Below, one piece after another: positions 22,531 through 29,962 of a stretch of 36,118 bases of DNA (its first letter is position 1; each line of letters opens with the position of its first letter). The stretch is from a virus. The stretch spans positions 1 through 36,118 of the IMG/VR virus record IMGVR_UViG_3300035688_000031; one strand, written 5' to 3'. Made by a program: the position numbers and the translations under genes. The notes under the pieces were generated by a model, which made no database searches, had not been told where the DNA came from, and worked only from the letters and a program-made list of their open reading frames with translations.

Positions 22531-24176
22531 TGCCCCATAACCTATCCATCCTGATTCCCGCACGGAACGAGATGTTCCTCCCCAATACCATAGAGGACAT
22601 CCTCAAGAATATACGTGGAGATACTGAGATCATCGCGATCCTCGACGGGTCATGGCCGACCACGCCTATCGAAGATCATCCACAGGTCACCCTCGTCTAC
22701 CATCCTGTATCTATTGGACAACGTGCGGCCACTAACGAGGCAGCCAGGCTTTCGAATGCTGAATTTGTGATGAAGTGCGATGCGCATTGTGCATTCGATG
22801 AAGGTTTTGACATAAAACTCATGGAGGAATGTGAAAAGGATTGGACCGTCATTCCTAGGATGTATAACCTTCATGTGTTTGATTGGGTATGCACTTCATG
22901 TGGTCATAGAAAATATCAGGGACCAGAACCACCTAAATGCGAGAAGTGTGAAGGAATTGTTGTTCGTGACATGGTATGGAAACCCCGTTGGCGTAGGATG
23001 ACGGATTTCGCTCGTTTTGACCACGATCTCCACTTCCAATACTGGTCGGCTTATAAAGACCGGTCAGAGGCCCAGGGTGACATCGCAGATGTGATGTGCA
23101 GTGTGGGTGCATGTTGGTTCATGCGCCGAGATCGCTATTGGGAATTAGGAGGAACGGACGAAAAGCATGGAAGTTGGGGGCAGATGGGGGTGGAAATGGC
23201 CTGCAAGGCATGGCTCTCGGGCGGTCGCCAGGTGGTTAATAAAAAAACGTGGTTTTCCCATCTCTTCCGTACTCAACCGGGATTCAGTTTCCCCTATCAT
23301 CATACAGATGCGGCTACGGGCCAGGCCAGATCCTATTCTAAGAAGTTATGGATGGATAATACATGGCCTAAGGCCGTTCATAAACTAGAGTGGCTCATAA
23401 AGAAGTTTGCTCCCGTGCCAGACTGGCCAGAGTACAATACACCGACGCAGACAACACAAGGGCAGATGTCAAAGGGCATTGTTTATTACACCGACAACAG
23501 ACTCGATAAGGTCATGTTCAAGGGTGTCCAACGTCAGATCGTGCGTTGTGTCGATGGCCATTCTATTGTATCGGTGTCGTTGAAAGCCATCGATTTTGGT
23601 AAAAACATAGTGTTTGATGGTAAACGTGGTATTCTTACCATGTTCAAGCAGATACTCGTCGGTCTTGAGACTTCTGACGCCGACATTGTATTCCTGTGCG
23701 AACATGACATTCTTTATCATCCCTCCCACTTTAGGTTTGTCCCTCGGCGCCCTGACGCTTTCTATTATAATGAAAATACATGGAAGGTTGATGCCAAAAC
23801 CGGCCAGGCCCTCTTTTATTACACAAAGCAAACCTCCGGTCTTTGTGCTTACCGTACCTTATTGGTCGAGCATTACCAGAAGAGAGTGGCGAAGGTGGAG
23901 AGTGAGGGTTACAGCCATAATATGGGTTTTGAACCGGGATGCCATCGTCCTCCGCGAGGTGTGGATAATCATCCGGCAGAGAGGTGGATGTCGCCATATC
24001 CCAATATCGATCTCCGCCACGAGCATAACCTGACGCGGAGTAGATGGAACCAGGATCAATTTCATAATAAAAATGCATGTCTGGGATGGAAGATGGCGGA
24101 TGAAGTCCCTGGATGGGGCCAAACTAAGGGCAGGATAGACGCTCTCATTGTGGAACCGGAATATGTCGATGATTAA
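22530..24176 (+). CDS. Two-domain glycosyltransferase fusion with inserted zinc ribbon, 548 aa
   Basis: Residues 1-310 repeat the 17908 enzyme: NLSILIPARNE (4-14), EIIAILDGSW (33-42) and EFVMKCDAHC (78-87) with Asp84-x-His86. Inside this domain lies a zinc-ribbon-like insert with Cys121, Cys124, Cys137 and Cys140 (CTSCGHRKYQGPEPPKCEKC) that the 17908 protein lacks. Residues about 330-545 repeat the 21632 enzyme, with VFLCEHDILYHPSHF (Glu-His-Asp near 391). Each half is a full domain, so one polypeptide could add two sugars in turn. The fusion joins copies of two enzymes that are separate elsewhere in the same cassette. The start follows the previous gene by TAATG overlap. Substrate is inferred, not shown. 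Confidence 0.85.
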   Translation: MPHNLSILIPARNEMFLPNTIEDILKNIRGDTEIIAILDGSWPTTPIEDHPQVTLVYHPVSIGQRAATNEAARLSNAEFVMKCDAHCAFDEGFDIKLMEECEKDWTVIPRMYNLHVFDWVCTSCGHRKYQGPEPPKCEKCEGIVVRDMVWKPRWRRMTDFARFDHDLHFQYWSAYKDRSEAQGDIADVMCSVGACWFMRRDRYWELGGTDEKHGSWGQMGVEMACKAWLSGGRQVVNKKTWFSHLFRTQPGFSFPYHHTDAATGQARSYSKKLWMDNTWPKAVHKLEWLIKKFAPVPDWPEYNTPTQTTQGQMSKGIVYYTDNRLDKVMFKGVQRQIVRCVDGHSIVSVSLKAIDFGKNIVFDGKRGILTMFKQILVGLETSDADIVFLCEHDILYHPSHFRFVPRRPDAFYYNENTWKVDAKTGQALFYYTKQTSGLCAYRTLLVEHYQKRVAKVESEGYSHNMGFEPGCHRPPRGVDNHPAERWMSPYPNIDLRHEHNLTRSRWNQDQFHNKNACLGWKMADEVPGWGQTKGRIDALIVEPEYVDD

Positions 24177-24579
24177 AGAGATTAACGAAGGCAGTTCGGC
24201 GATCATTGAGATCGTCTTCACCGATGAAGATGATGCGCCAATCACACCTTCTGCCATCTATTACCGTGTAGATGATAAGGATGCTAGGGTGAACATCATC
24301 CCTGTTACGGCCGTGGACACGCCGACATCTACTGTTAGTATCGTTTTGCCGGTAACTGCCACGCGCATCTTGACTTCTACTCATGTGTTCGAATTTCGGA
24401 CTCTCACGGTTAATGTGGTATATGGAGATGAGTTACATCATACAGATGAATACACAATCAAAGTCAAGAATTTATACGGTGTGCCATTACCGGTTTCATC
24501 GCCATCATCTTCAGTTTCACCGTCTGTTAGTCCGTCGACGAGTGTGTCACCGTCATCGTCAGCATCAGCATCAACATAG
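24163..24579 (+). CDS. Ig-like virion protein with SPS-rich tail, 138 aa
   Basis: Residues 1-110 are beta-rich: INEGSSAIIEIVFTDEDDAP, YYRVDDKDA, TVSIVLP and HTDEYTIKVKNLYG. This is the pattern of Ig-like phage structural domains found on heads or tails. Residues 112-138 are a Ser/Pro-rich tail (SPSSSVSPSVSPSTS) of the type seen in three other virion proteins. The start is ATG 24163 or 24169, inside the end of the glycosyltransferase gene. The small size suggests a decoration subunit or an adaptor. It is the first structural gene after the glycan cassette, and its tail is a candidate acceptor for that cassette. Confidence 0.62.
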   Translation: MSMIKEINEGSSAIIEIVFTDEDDAPITPSAIYYRVDDKDARVNIIPVTAVDTPTSTVSIVLPVTATRILTSTHVFEFRTLTVNVVYGDELHHTDEYTIKVKNLYGVPLPVSSPSSSVSPSVSPSTSVSPSSSASAST

Positions 24580-24587
24580 GGGGTAAC

Positions 24588-25463
24588 ATGCCATATTCAA
24601 GTGTTAGTGAGTGTCCGCCGGCGGTGCAAAAACTGCCTGAAAAGAGTGCAAGGCAGTGGATGCACGTCTTTAACTCCGCATTCGAAAGGTGCACCACCGA
24701 AAAAATGGGCAATTGCGACGCATTTGCTGCCAGAAATGCTTGGGGAGTCGTCCATAAGTCTCTGGAAACCGAGGAAGGCATCATTTTTGCTACGCCCTAC
24801 ACGGACGGGGATGCTTTTATTGCGAATCTCGAAAAGTCCACCGCCGAGATTAACGACCTCCCGGATTCTGCCTTTGCCTACATCGAACCGGGCGGAAAGA
24901 AGGACGAGGGTGGTAAGACCATTCCCCGGTCCCTGCGTCATTTCCCCGTGCATGATCACAACCATGCACAGAACGCCTTGGCTCGTGCAAACCAATCTCC
25001 GTTCGGATCGAAGGCAATGCCGAAGATCCTTGCCGCCGCACGTCGTTTCGGGATCAAACTCGATCCCAGCAAATACAAAAAGAGTGATGTCGTTCTCGAT
25101 ACGGTGATCAAGTTCCTCCCGTTCGGAGATGCTCCACAAAACCTTTTCTATGGTGTGGTCTATGCCCCGGACGAAATCGATACGCAAGGGGATTTCGCAT
25201 CCGCCGACACCATCGAAAAGGCTGCCCACGACTTCCTTCCGAACGCGGTTATGAATCTTCACCACTCCAAAGATCTCCAAGATGTCCAGGTGGTTGAGAG
25301 CTTTATTGCCCCTGCTGATTATGAGATCAATGGGCAGGTCGTGACCAAAGGAAGTTGGATTCTGGTCTCACGTGTTCTGAATGAGGAGTTAAAGGACGCG
25401 ATTCTGAAGGGGGAGATTTCTGGGTACAGTCTGGAAGGTGGGGCTATCCGGACAGAGATGTGA
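24588..25463 (+). CDS. Capsid maturation protease, ChaB + XkdF-like (S78_2)
   Basis: Residues 1-55 match a ChaB-type module (MPYSSVSECPPAVQKLPEKS, then FNSAFERC). Residues about 90-150 resemble the DUF6582 segment (FAYIEPGGKKDEGGKTIPRS, LRHFPVHDHNHAQNALAR). Residues about 165-285 fit the XkdF-like prohead protease: FYGVVYAPDEIDTQGDFASA, NLHHSKD with a candidate catalytic His, ESFIAPADYEING, and GEISGYSLEGGA with a candidate catalytic Ser. Such proteases cleave scaffold and capsid proteins in the prohead. The frame ends at this motif, while the usual KKVSFV-x-RGAN block follows in the next gene, so the module seems split there. The gene precedes the scaffold-like and capsid genes as expected. 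Confidence 0.84.
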   Translation: MPYSSVSECPPAVQKLPEKSARQWMHVFNSAFERCTTEKMGNCDAFAARNAWGVVHKSLETEEGIIFATPYTDGDAFIANLEKSTAEINDLPDSAFAYIEPGGKKDEGGKTIPRSLRHFPVHDHNHAQNALARANQSPFGSKAMPKILAAARRFGIKLDPSKYKKSDVVLDTVIKFLPFGDAPQNLFYGVVYAPDEIDTQGDFASADTIEKAAHDFLPNAVMNLHHSKDLQDVQVVESFIAPADYEINGQVVTKGSWILVSRVLNEELKDAILKGEISGYSLEGGAIRTEM

Positions 25464-25471
25464 GGAGTAAG

Positions 25472-25513
25472 ATGTCGAATTACGCTAATCGTGAATCGAG
25501 GGTAACGCCATGA
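25472..25513 (+). CDS. Possible 13-aa peptide over inverted-repeat copy D
   Basis: ATG 25472 follows a GAGGAG site at short spacing and opens a 13-codon frame MSNYANRESRVTP whose TGA overlaps the next gene's ATG. It parallels the SFHANRDS peptides of copies B and C with D/E and FH/NY changes. It is very short, so chance or a purely DNA-level signal remains likely. Confidence 0.25.
   Translation: MSNYANRESRVTP
25474..25499. repeat. Dispersed inverted-repeat element, copy D
   Basis: The 26-base sequence matches copies B and C at 21 positions. Arms TCGAATTACG and CGTGAATCGA flank the same CTAAT centre and pair at 8 of 10 positions. It sits between the protease gene and the scaffold-like gene, 11 bases before the latter's start. 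Confidence 0.8.
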
Positions 25514-26313
25514 CAGCTTGTTTAGAAAATCTCATCGTGAAGAAGGTCTCGTTTGTACGACGCGGGGCCAATCGCAAACCTTTCTTTCTCGCGAAGTCAG
25601 CGGACTACGTAGAGAAAGATATTAACAACAATGATCATCAGGAGGCGCAGACGATGCGACCAACAATCAAGACCAAACTTGGTGAAATCCTGAAAACAGA
25701 GCGCGATCAGGCAAAGGTCTGCGCCTTGTTGAAGGCTGACACCGAATTGAAGGTAACAGATGATGAAATCACGCTTGTAAAAGATTTCATGAGTCTGCTA
25801 CCTCCGGTAGTTACACCCCCACCGGAAAGTGATCCCACCTTGGCTCGTCTCAAGAAGGCCGAAGAGGACAACACGACTCTCCGGGCTGACTTAGCCAAGA
25901 TGCAAGAAGCCACCCAACGTGCGGATATCCTTAAGTGGGTCGAGGAAGAGTGCCCATACCTCAACGTTGCTGCCACCGAAGCGGTCGACAAAATCATGAA
26001 GATGATGAAAGCCGACAAGGACATGGCAGAGGAGCTCAAGAAGTCCTACAAAACCACATCCGACGCTCTTCGTGATTCTGCTCTCTTCAAGAGATTCGGT
26101 TCCAGTGGAGACGCGGACTATTCGGATCACGATCCTGTCTCCGACGGTTACGTTGCTACCGTCGTAAAGAAGACACAGGAAGTCCACAAGACCAACACTG
26201 CTAGGAAAGCATCCGATGCAGTGATCGATGCAATCAAGTCCATTGGCGGTCGTCGGTATGCACAATATCGCAGTGACCATATCTATCGGGCCAAGACTGC
26301 CCGGACAGCTTAA
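25510..26313 (+). CDS. Putative scaffold protein with protease-tail-like N-terminus, 267 aa
   Basis: The N-terminus IVKKVSFVRRGANRKPFFLA is the block that usually follows an XkdF-like or HK97-like protease domain in the same chain, so this gene may be the separated end of the protease unit. The middle (100-200) is a Lys/Glu/Ala-rich coiled coil (ARLKKAEEDNTTLRADLAKM), as expected for a capsid scaffold. The end is basic. Position between protease and major capsid also fits a scaffold. ATG 25510 has a GAGGG site 8 bases away. The scaffold call is inference from position and coiled coil. Confidence 0.66.
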   Translation: MTACLENLIVKKVSFVRRGANRKPFFLAKSADYVEKDINNNDHQEAQTMRPTIKTKLGEILKTERDQAKVCALLKADTELKVTDDEITLVKDFMSLLPPVVTPPPESDPTLARLKKAEEDNTTLRADLAKMQEATQRADILKWVEEECPYLNVAATEAVDKIMKMMKADKDMAEELKKSYKTTSDALRDSALFKRFGSSGDADYSDHDPVSDGYVATVVKKTQEVHKTNTARKASDAVIDAIKSIGGRRYAQYRSDHIYRAKTARTA

Positions 26314-26359
26314 ACTCCGGCTGTCTCAACATTAACCAGTTTGTGTGGAGGAAGTAACA

Positions 26360-26755
26360 ATGGCAGGTTCAGGAATTCCACGTATGCCGGGCAGTTTTGC
26401 TGCAGCCGCCGACTATGCCACCACGGATAATAGGCATAAAGCAGTTTATCTGTCCGATGATTTTGAAATCACGGTCGCTTCTGCTGCCACCGATCCTGTA
26501 ATCGGTATCCTCGAGAACAAACCCGATGAGGGCGAAGCTGCCGAGGTTACCATGTTTGGTGAAACGGAAGGTAAGGCTGCCGACGCTATCACCGCCGGCA
26601 ATTTTCTGGTCGCAGATAGTGCCGGAGATCTTGTTCCTATCACAGTAACTGATGAAGGTACTGTCAATTACTACGTCGGTCGGGCGCTTCAGGATGCTGT
26701 GGACAACGACATCTTCAAACTTCTCGTATGCCCAGGCTATATCTGTGTGGCCTAA
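26360..26755 (+). CDS. Capsid decoration/stabilisation protein, DUF2190-like, 131 aa
   Basis: ATG 26360 has a strong GGAGGAAGTAAC leader. The sequence is small, Ala/Val/Asp-rich and beta-prone: AVYLSDDFEITVASAATDPV, VIGILENKPDEGEAAEV, GKAADAITAGNFLVADSAG. It closely recalls DUF2190-type capsid decoration proteins encoded just before major capsid genes. Such proteins cap the capsid three-fold axes and stabilise the expanded head. No Cys-rich or enzymatic motif is present. Confidence 0.7.
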   Translation: MAGSGIPRMPGSFAAAADYATTDNRHKAVYLSDDFEITVASAATDPVIGILENKPDEGEAAEVTMFGETEGKAADAITAGNFLVADSAGDLVPITVTDEGTVNYYVGRALQDAVDNDIFKLLVCPGYICVA

Positions 26756-26763
26756 CCAACAGT

Positions 26764-26788
26764 TGATCATCTGATCATCATTTGATCA
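26764..26788. repeat. Three TGATCA sites before the capsid gene
   Basis: TGATCA occurs at 26764, 26772 and 26783 in a 25-base stretch upstream of the major capsid ribosome site. It may be a protein-binding array or chance; each site is also a perfect 6-bp palindrome. Confidence 0.4.
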
Positions 26789-26814
26789 CCATTTAACAAA
26801 GGAGAAACAACGAA

Positions 26815-27753
26815 ATGCCAAGTCCAGATATCAATGATGCCCATGTAGACCAACTGTTGACCATCTTCAGCCATGCCTACACGCAGGAAGCAGAAAATTA
26901 CATCGCGGATAAGGTTTTTCCCGTCATCCCAGTCACGAAGAAATCCGCAAAAATCGGCATCTATACAAAGGCCGATTGGTTCATGGATGACGCAGGACTT
27001 CGCGCGCCTGCCACCGAATCCACCGAGACGGGGTATGCGACCGAATTCGATGACTACAATTGCGAGAACTATGCAGTGCACAAGAAGGTGCCGGATGAAG
27101 TCAGGGAGAATACGGATGAGCCCTTCAACCCCGATCTCTCTGCCACCTCAATTGTCACTGATCGACTTCTCATGAAACGAGAAGTTAAGTTCTCGACTGA
27201 TTTCATCAAGACCAGTTTCTGGGGAACCAGTACCGATTTGGTCGCTGCTCCTTGGGATGATTACGGTCTTTCCAATCCCATCATCGACGTAGATACCGCG
27301 AGAGATGTCGTCCACAGCACGACTGCTCGCGAGGTCAACACCGGTGTAATGGGACGGAAAGTCATTACCGCACTCCGCAATCACCCGGATCTGATCGAGA
27401 AAATCAAGTATACCCAAAGAGGTGTACTCACGATTGACTTGATCGCTGCCCTTCTCAACATCAACCGGCTCTTGATCGGAAACGCTATCTACAACACCGC
27501 GAAGAAGGGTCAGGCAGCTTCTTACAGTTACATCGTAGGGAACTCCGTTCTTCTGATGTATGTGACGCCGAGACCGGGGTTACTTGAACCGAGCGCCGGT
27601 TACATCTTCCACTGGAAGAATTTCGGCGCACTCTCCTACATTCGTAGGGTGAGAGATGACAAGAGGCGGTATGATATGATCGAGGGCAACACCTACTTCG
27701 ATCAGAAAGCAGTCGGGGTCGATCTCGGCTATTACTATTACAACGTAGTTTAA
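26815..27753 (+). CDS. Major capsid protein
   Basis: A 312-residue protein directly after the decoration protein and with one of the best ribosome sites in the window (AAAGGAG, 10 bases upstream), as expected for the most abundant virion protein. It begins with INDAHVDQLLTIFSHAY and YIADKVFPVIPVTKKSAKIG, the typical N-arm and E-loop start of one HK97-fold capsid group, then ENTDEPFNPDLSATSIVTDR, and ends in beta strands (GYIFHWKNFGALSYI). It lacks a cleavage-like long delta domain, so the separate scaffold-like gene may serve that role. Fold assignment is by context and motif recall, not by structure. Confidence 0.82.
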   Translation: MPSPDINDAHVDQLLTIFSHAYTQEAENYIADKVFPVIPVTKKSAKIGIYTKADWFMDDAGLRAPATESTETGYATEFDDYNCENYAVHKKVPDEVRENTDEPFNPDLSATSIVTDRLLMKREVKFSTDFIKTSFWGTSTDLVAAPWDDYGLSNPIIDVDTARDVVHSTTAREVNTGVMGRKVITALRNHPDLIEKIKYTQRGVLTIDLIAALLNINRLLIGNAIYNTAKKGQAASYSYIVGNSVLLMYVTPRPGLLEPSAGYIFHWKNFGALSYIRRVRDDKRRYDMIEGNTYFDQKAVGVDLGYYYYNVV

Positions 27754-27787
27754 TCCAGTCACAGAAACGAGAAAGGGAGAATAAATC

Positions 27788-28153
27788 ATGTCCGAAAAGT
27801 ATTTCGCTCGAATGCCCTTCACATACGCGCACCAACCTCTGGACCGCGGCGAGTTGGTTAATCTCAAAGGGTCACCAAGAGACAACCAACTCGTCGGTTT
27901 CAGTTACTTGGTCATCGTCGATCCGTCCATCCACGGCCGGCATCTCTGCCTAAATTGTGGACGGGCATTCGTTACCATGGCGTTTCTGGAAGGACATAAG
28001 AGGAAACCAGGCGGATGTCTGGCAAAGACGCAGGAGATTTCGAGGGACGAGACCGCATCCCTGCTCGGTATAGATGCCGGTAAGGTACAGGAATTAGGAA
28101 ACCCGGCACTTCTCAAAACCGGTGACATAGATCGTCCAGGGGAGGAAGGCTAA
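27788..28153 (+). CDS. Zinc-finger-containing head protein, 121 aa
   Basis: ATG 27788 follows an AAAGGGAG site. A C2HC-type pattern is clear: Cys54-x2-Cys57, His70, Cys77 (CLNCGRAFVTMAFLEGHKRK, then PGGC). The N-terminal 50 residues are beta-prone, and the C-terminal part is polar with a short helix. It lies between the major capsid and the head-tail connector genes, so a minor head or assembly role is likely, but no phage family with this arrangement is recognised. Confidence 0.66.
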   Translation: MSEKYFARMPFTYAHQPLDRGELVNLKGSPRDNQLVGFSYLVIVDPSIHGRHLCLNCGRAFVTMAFLEGHKRKPGGCLAKTQEISRDETASLLGIDAGKVQELGNPALLKTGDIDRPGEEG

Positions 28154-28155
28154 CC

Positions 28156-28566
28156 ATGCCACAGCAAAAGAAGGATTCTGCATCGGCATCTACATCTACC
28201 TCTACCTTCATACCGATGCCGATGCCGATGCCGATGCCGACGCCCATCCCCAGAATCCCGGTGTCATTTACAGGTTCGGATTCCTCAAACGTAGAGGTAG
28301 AGATCCATCCCCCACTAATGCGCAGTCAACTCCACCTTTTTCTTCGTAAGTTAGATAAGACCAACCTCTACTCCGATGAGGAGCTAACGTTGATCATCAC
28401 CAAAGTATGTGGCGATCAACGCCACGCCATCCAACGTCTCATCTCGGGCATGCACCAAAGGGCCTACATGAATAGAAAAGGTAGGGAGGCGACGAGGGCA
28501 CACTTTCTTCAACAACTTTTCGATTCGGGGAAGTTATTCTTGGCCGTCGAACAGGATATCGTATGA
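28156..28566 (+). CDS. Hypothetical protein with MPMPMP hexamer repeat, 136 aa
   Basis: The N-terminus is low-complexity: ASASTSTSTST followed by four Met-Pro repeats encoded by tandem CCGATG-type hexamers (28213-28240). Residues 45-136 look folded and helical (RSQLHLFLRKLDKTNLYSDE, QRLISGMHQRAYMN). Position before the head-tail connector suggests a neck or assembly protein. The start ATG 28156 follows the previous stop by two bases. No family recognised. Confidence 0.62.
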   Translation: MPQQKKDSASASTSTSTFIPMPMPMPMPTPIPRIPVSFTGSDSSNVEVEIHPPLMRSQLHLFLRKLDKTNLYSDEELTLIITKVCGDQRHAIQRLISGMHQRAYMNRKGREATRAHFLQQLFDSGKLFLAVEQDIV

Positions 28567-28970
28567 CCTTTACATATCTCGATCCACAAGGACGCGATCA
28601 GGATGCTGTTCGCTTCGAGATCGGTGACACGATTGAACGTGATCATCAAGTCGAGGACGAGGACATTCTGTATGCACTGGAAAAAGAGGGAGAGAATGTG
28701 TGCAGAGCAGCAGCCAGAATATGTGAGGCTCTGGCTGCTCGCTACGCAGCAAAGGAAGTATTCCGTGCTGGTACGTTTCAATCCCAGAAAACCTCTATAG
28801 CCACTAAATATCTGGCTCTTGCAAGAAGATTAAGGGCAAGGGCTATTGGCGCTGGTGCTTTTATCGTGCCTTCAATCTCCGTATCCACAAAAAGTTCCTA
28901 TGAAACCGACACCGACATCCCTCAACCAGCGTTCAAACGTGGATTGCACGATAATGAAGACGGTGACTGA
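28563..28970 (+). CDS. Head-tail connector/adaptor-like protein, 135 aa
   Basis: ATG 28563 overlaps the preceding stop. The pattern RFEIGDTIERDHQVEDEDIL followed by a helical Ala/Arg-rich segment (CRAAARICEALAARYAAKEV) and a SQKTSIATKYLALARRLRAR helix matches the gp6/gp15-type head-tail adaptor proteins that dock onto the portal. At 135 residues it is of normal length. A Ser/Thr-rich, acidic C-terminus is present. The next gene starts on the last base of its stop codon (TGATG). Confidence 0.7.
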   Translation: MTFTYLDPQGRDQDAVRFEIGDTIERDHQVEDEDILYALEKEGENVCRAAARICEALAARYAAKEVFRAGTFQSQKTSIATKYLALARRLRARAIGAGAFIVPSISVSTKSSYETDTDIPQPAFKRGLHDNEDGD

Positions 28971-29440
28971 TGCCGAAACGCAAAGACATTATAAGAACGA
29001 TCATAACCGCTATCAATGGCCTTGAGATTATCATCGATGGCGATGTGCATAAACTTGCGGTATATGATACACTCTTCGATCCAACGCGTGAAAGTCACCT
29101 TCCATGCGTGTATGTCGTGTCTGCTCCTGAAAGTATTGGGATTGATTTGTCTGGTACTCAAATGGATCGTATCCTCGAACTCGATATCGATGGATATACT
29201 AACTGCCACGGAGAAGAATTTGCGGACGCAGGTGACACAAGTTCTGTATTTGATTCGGTTGAAAATACAATTGAAGCAATCATCCAAAAACTTACCTCAC
29301 CTACCTGGATCGAAAACATCGCATGTGCGTTTTCGATAACAAAGATTGGTCCGGTGGTAGCAGAACATAGTGGTCCGGAACATCCTTATGGGATGATAAG
29401 AATCCATCTCACAGTCGAATATTTAGACGAGGGAATCTAA
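28970..29440 (+). CDS. Putative neck or tail-terminator protein, 156 aa
   Basis: The start ATG 28970 shares a base with the previous stop. The N-terminal helix RKDIIRTIITAINGLEIIID and the following mixed alpha-beta sequence (VHKLAVYDTLFDPTRESHLP, MDRILELDIDGYT), ending in MIRIHLTVEYLDEGI, fit the layout of minor tail terminator or tail completion proteins (phage lambda gpU type). No strong family motif supports one choice. It comes between connector and tail tube genes. Confidence 0.55.
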   Translation: MPKRKDIIRTIITAINGLEIIIDGDVHKLAVYDTLFDPTRESHLPCVYVVSAPESIGIDLSGTQMDRILELDIDGYTNCHGEEFADAGDTSSVFDSVENTIEAIIQKLTSPTWIENIACAFSITKIGPVVAEHSGPEHPYGMIRIHLTVEYLDEGI

Positions 29441-29962
29441 TTGCCTACATTTCCAGGCATATTGGTATTGGGTAAGGATTGGCAGAGAGCCATTGGTGAT
29501 TTTATTGTAGGATGGCTTTTTGAACTTGGTTCTGCGGTCGTCGAAGTTGCGAGGAAGTTGAAGCAACATCCTCAGGTAAGTATATGGCACTACGTAGCAG
29601 TCACTAATCTCTATATCAATGCTCAGGGACCGACAACTGATTATCCCCACCCGTACTTATGGATGTGGGCTTTCGACTTTACATACACGGTCCCGCCGAC
29701 TGGTTATTTACCTGAACCAGGCAAAAAAGCCATCCACATGACGAAATGGGAAGGCGAAAAATACGTGAAGGCTACGTATACCAACTATAAAGGCCAGACG
29801 AGGACAAGGATAGGCTTTCTGGATGAAGCTATGAGGCGTAGTTTTACGGAGACTCGTTTTCTCAATCTGGGATCTGGACTCGGGGCCATCATAGCTCACA
29901 GGTTGGCTGAGGATATAGCGGGGAACGCACGTCATGCCGGACTCAATGTCAGGATCGCCTAA
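29441..29962 (+). CDS. Head-tail joining or minor tail protein, 173 aa
   Basis: The start is TTG 29441, directly after the previous TAA, with a GAGGGAA site. The product has a helical N-terminal third (WQRAIGDFIVGWLFELGSAV) and a beta-rich middle with many Tyr/Trp. Its last 50 residues (RRSFTETRFLNLGSGLGAII, AHRLAEDIAGNARHAG) are helical. The position before the tail tube suggests a tail completion or joining role. No family recognised. Confidence 0.58.
   Translation: MPTFPGILVLGKDWQRAIGDFIVGWLFELGSAVVEVARKLKQHPQVSIWHYVAVTNLYINAQGPTTDYPHPYLWMWAFDFTYTVPPTGYLPEPGKKAIHMTKWEGEKYVKATYTNYKGQTRTRIGFLDEAMRRSFTETRFLNLGSGLGAIIAHRLAEDIAGNARHAGLNVRIA

Noticed and set aside
24597-25280. Leftward 227-codon frame opposite the protease gene
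   Set aside because: It lacks a ribosome site and the opposite strand carries a clear ChaB/XkdF protein.
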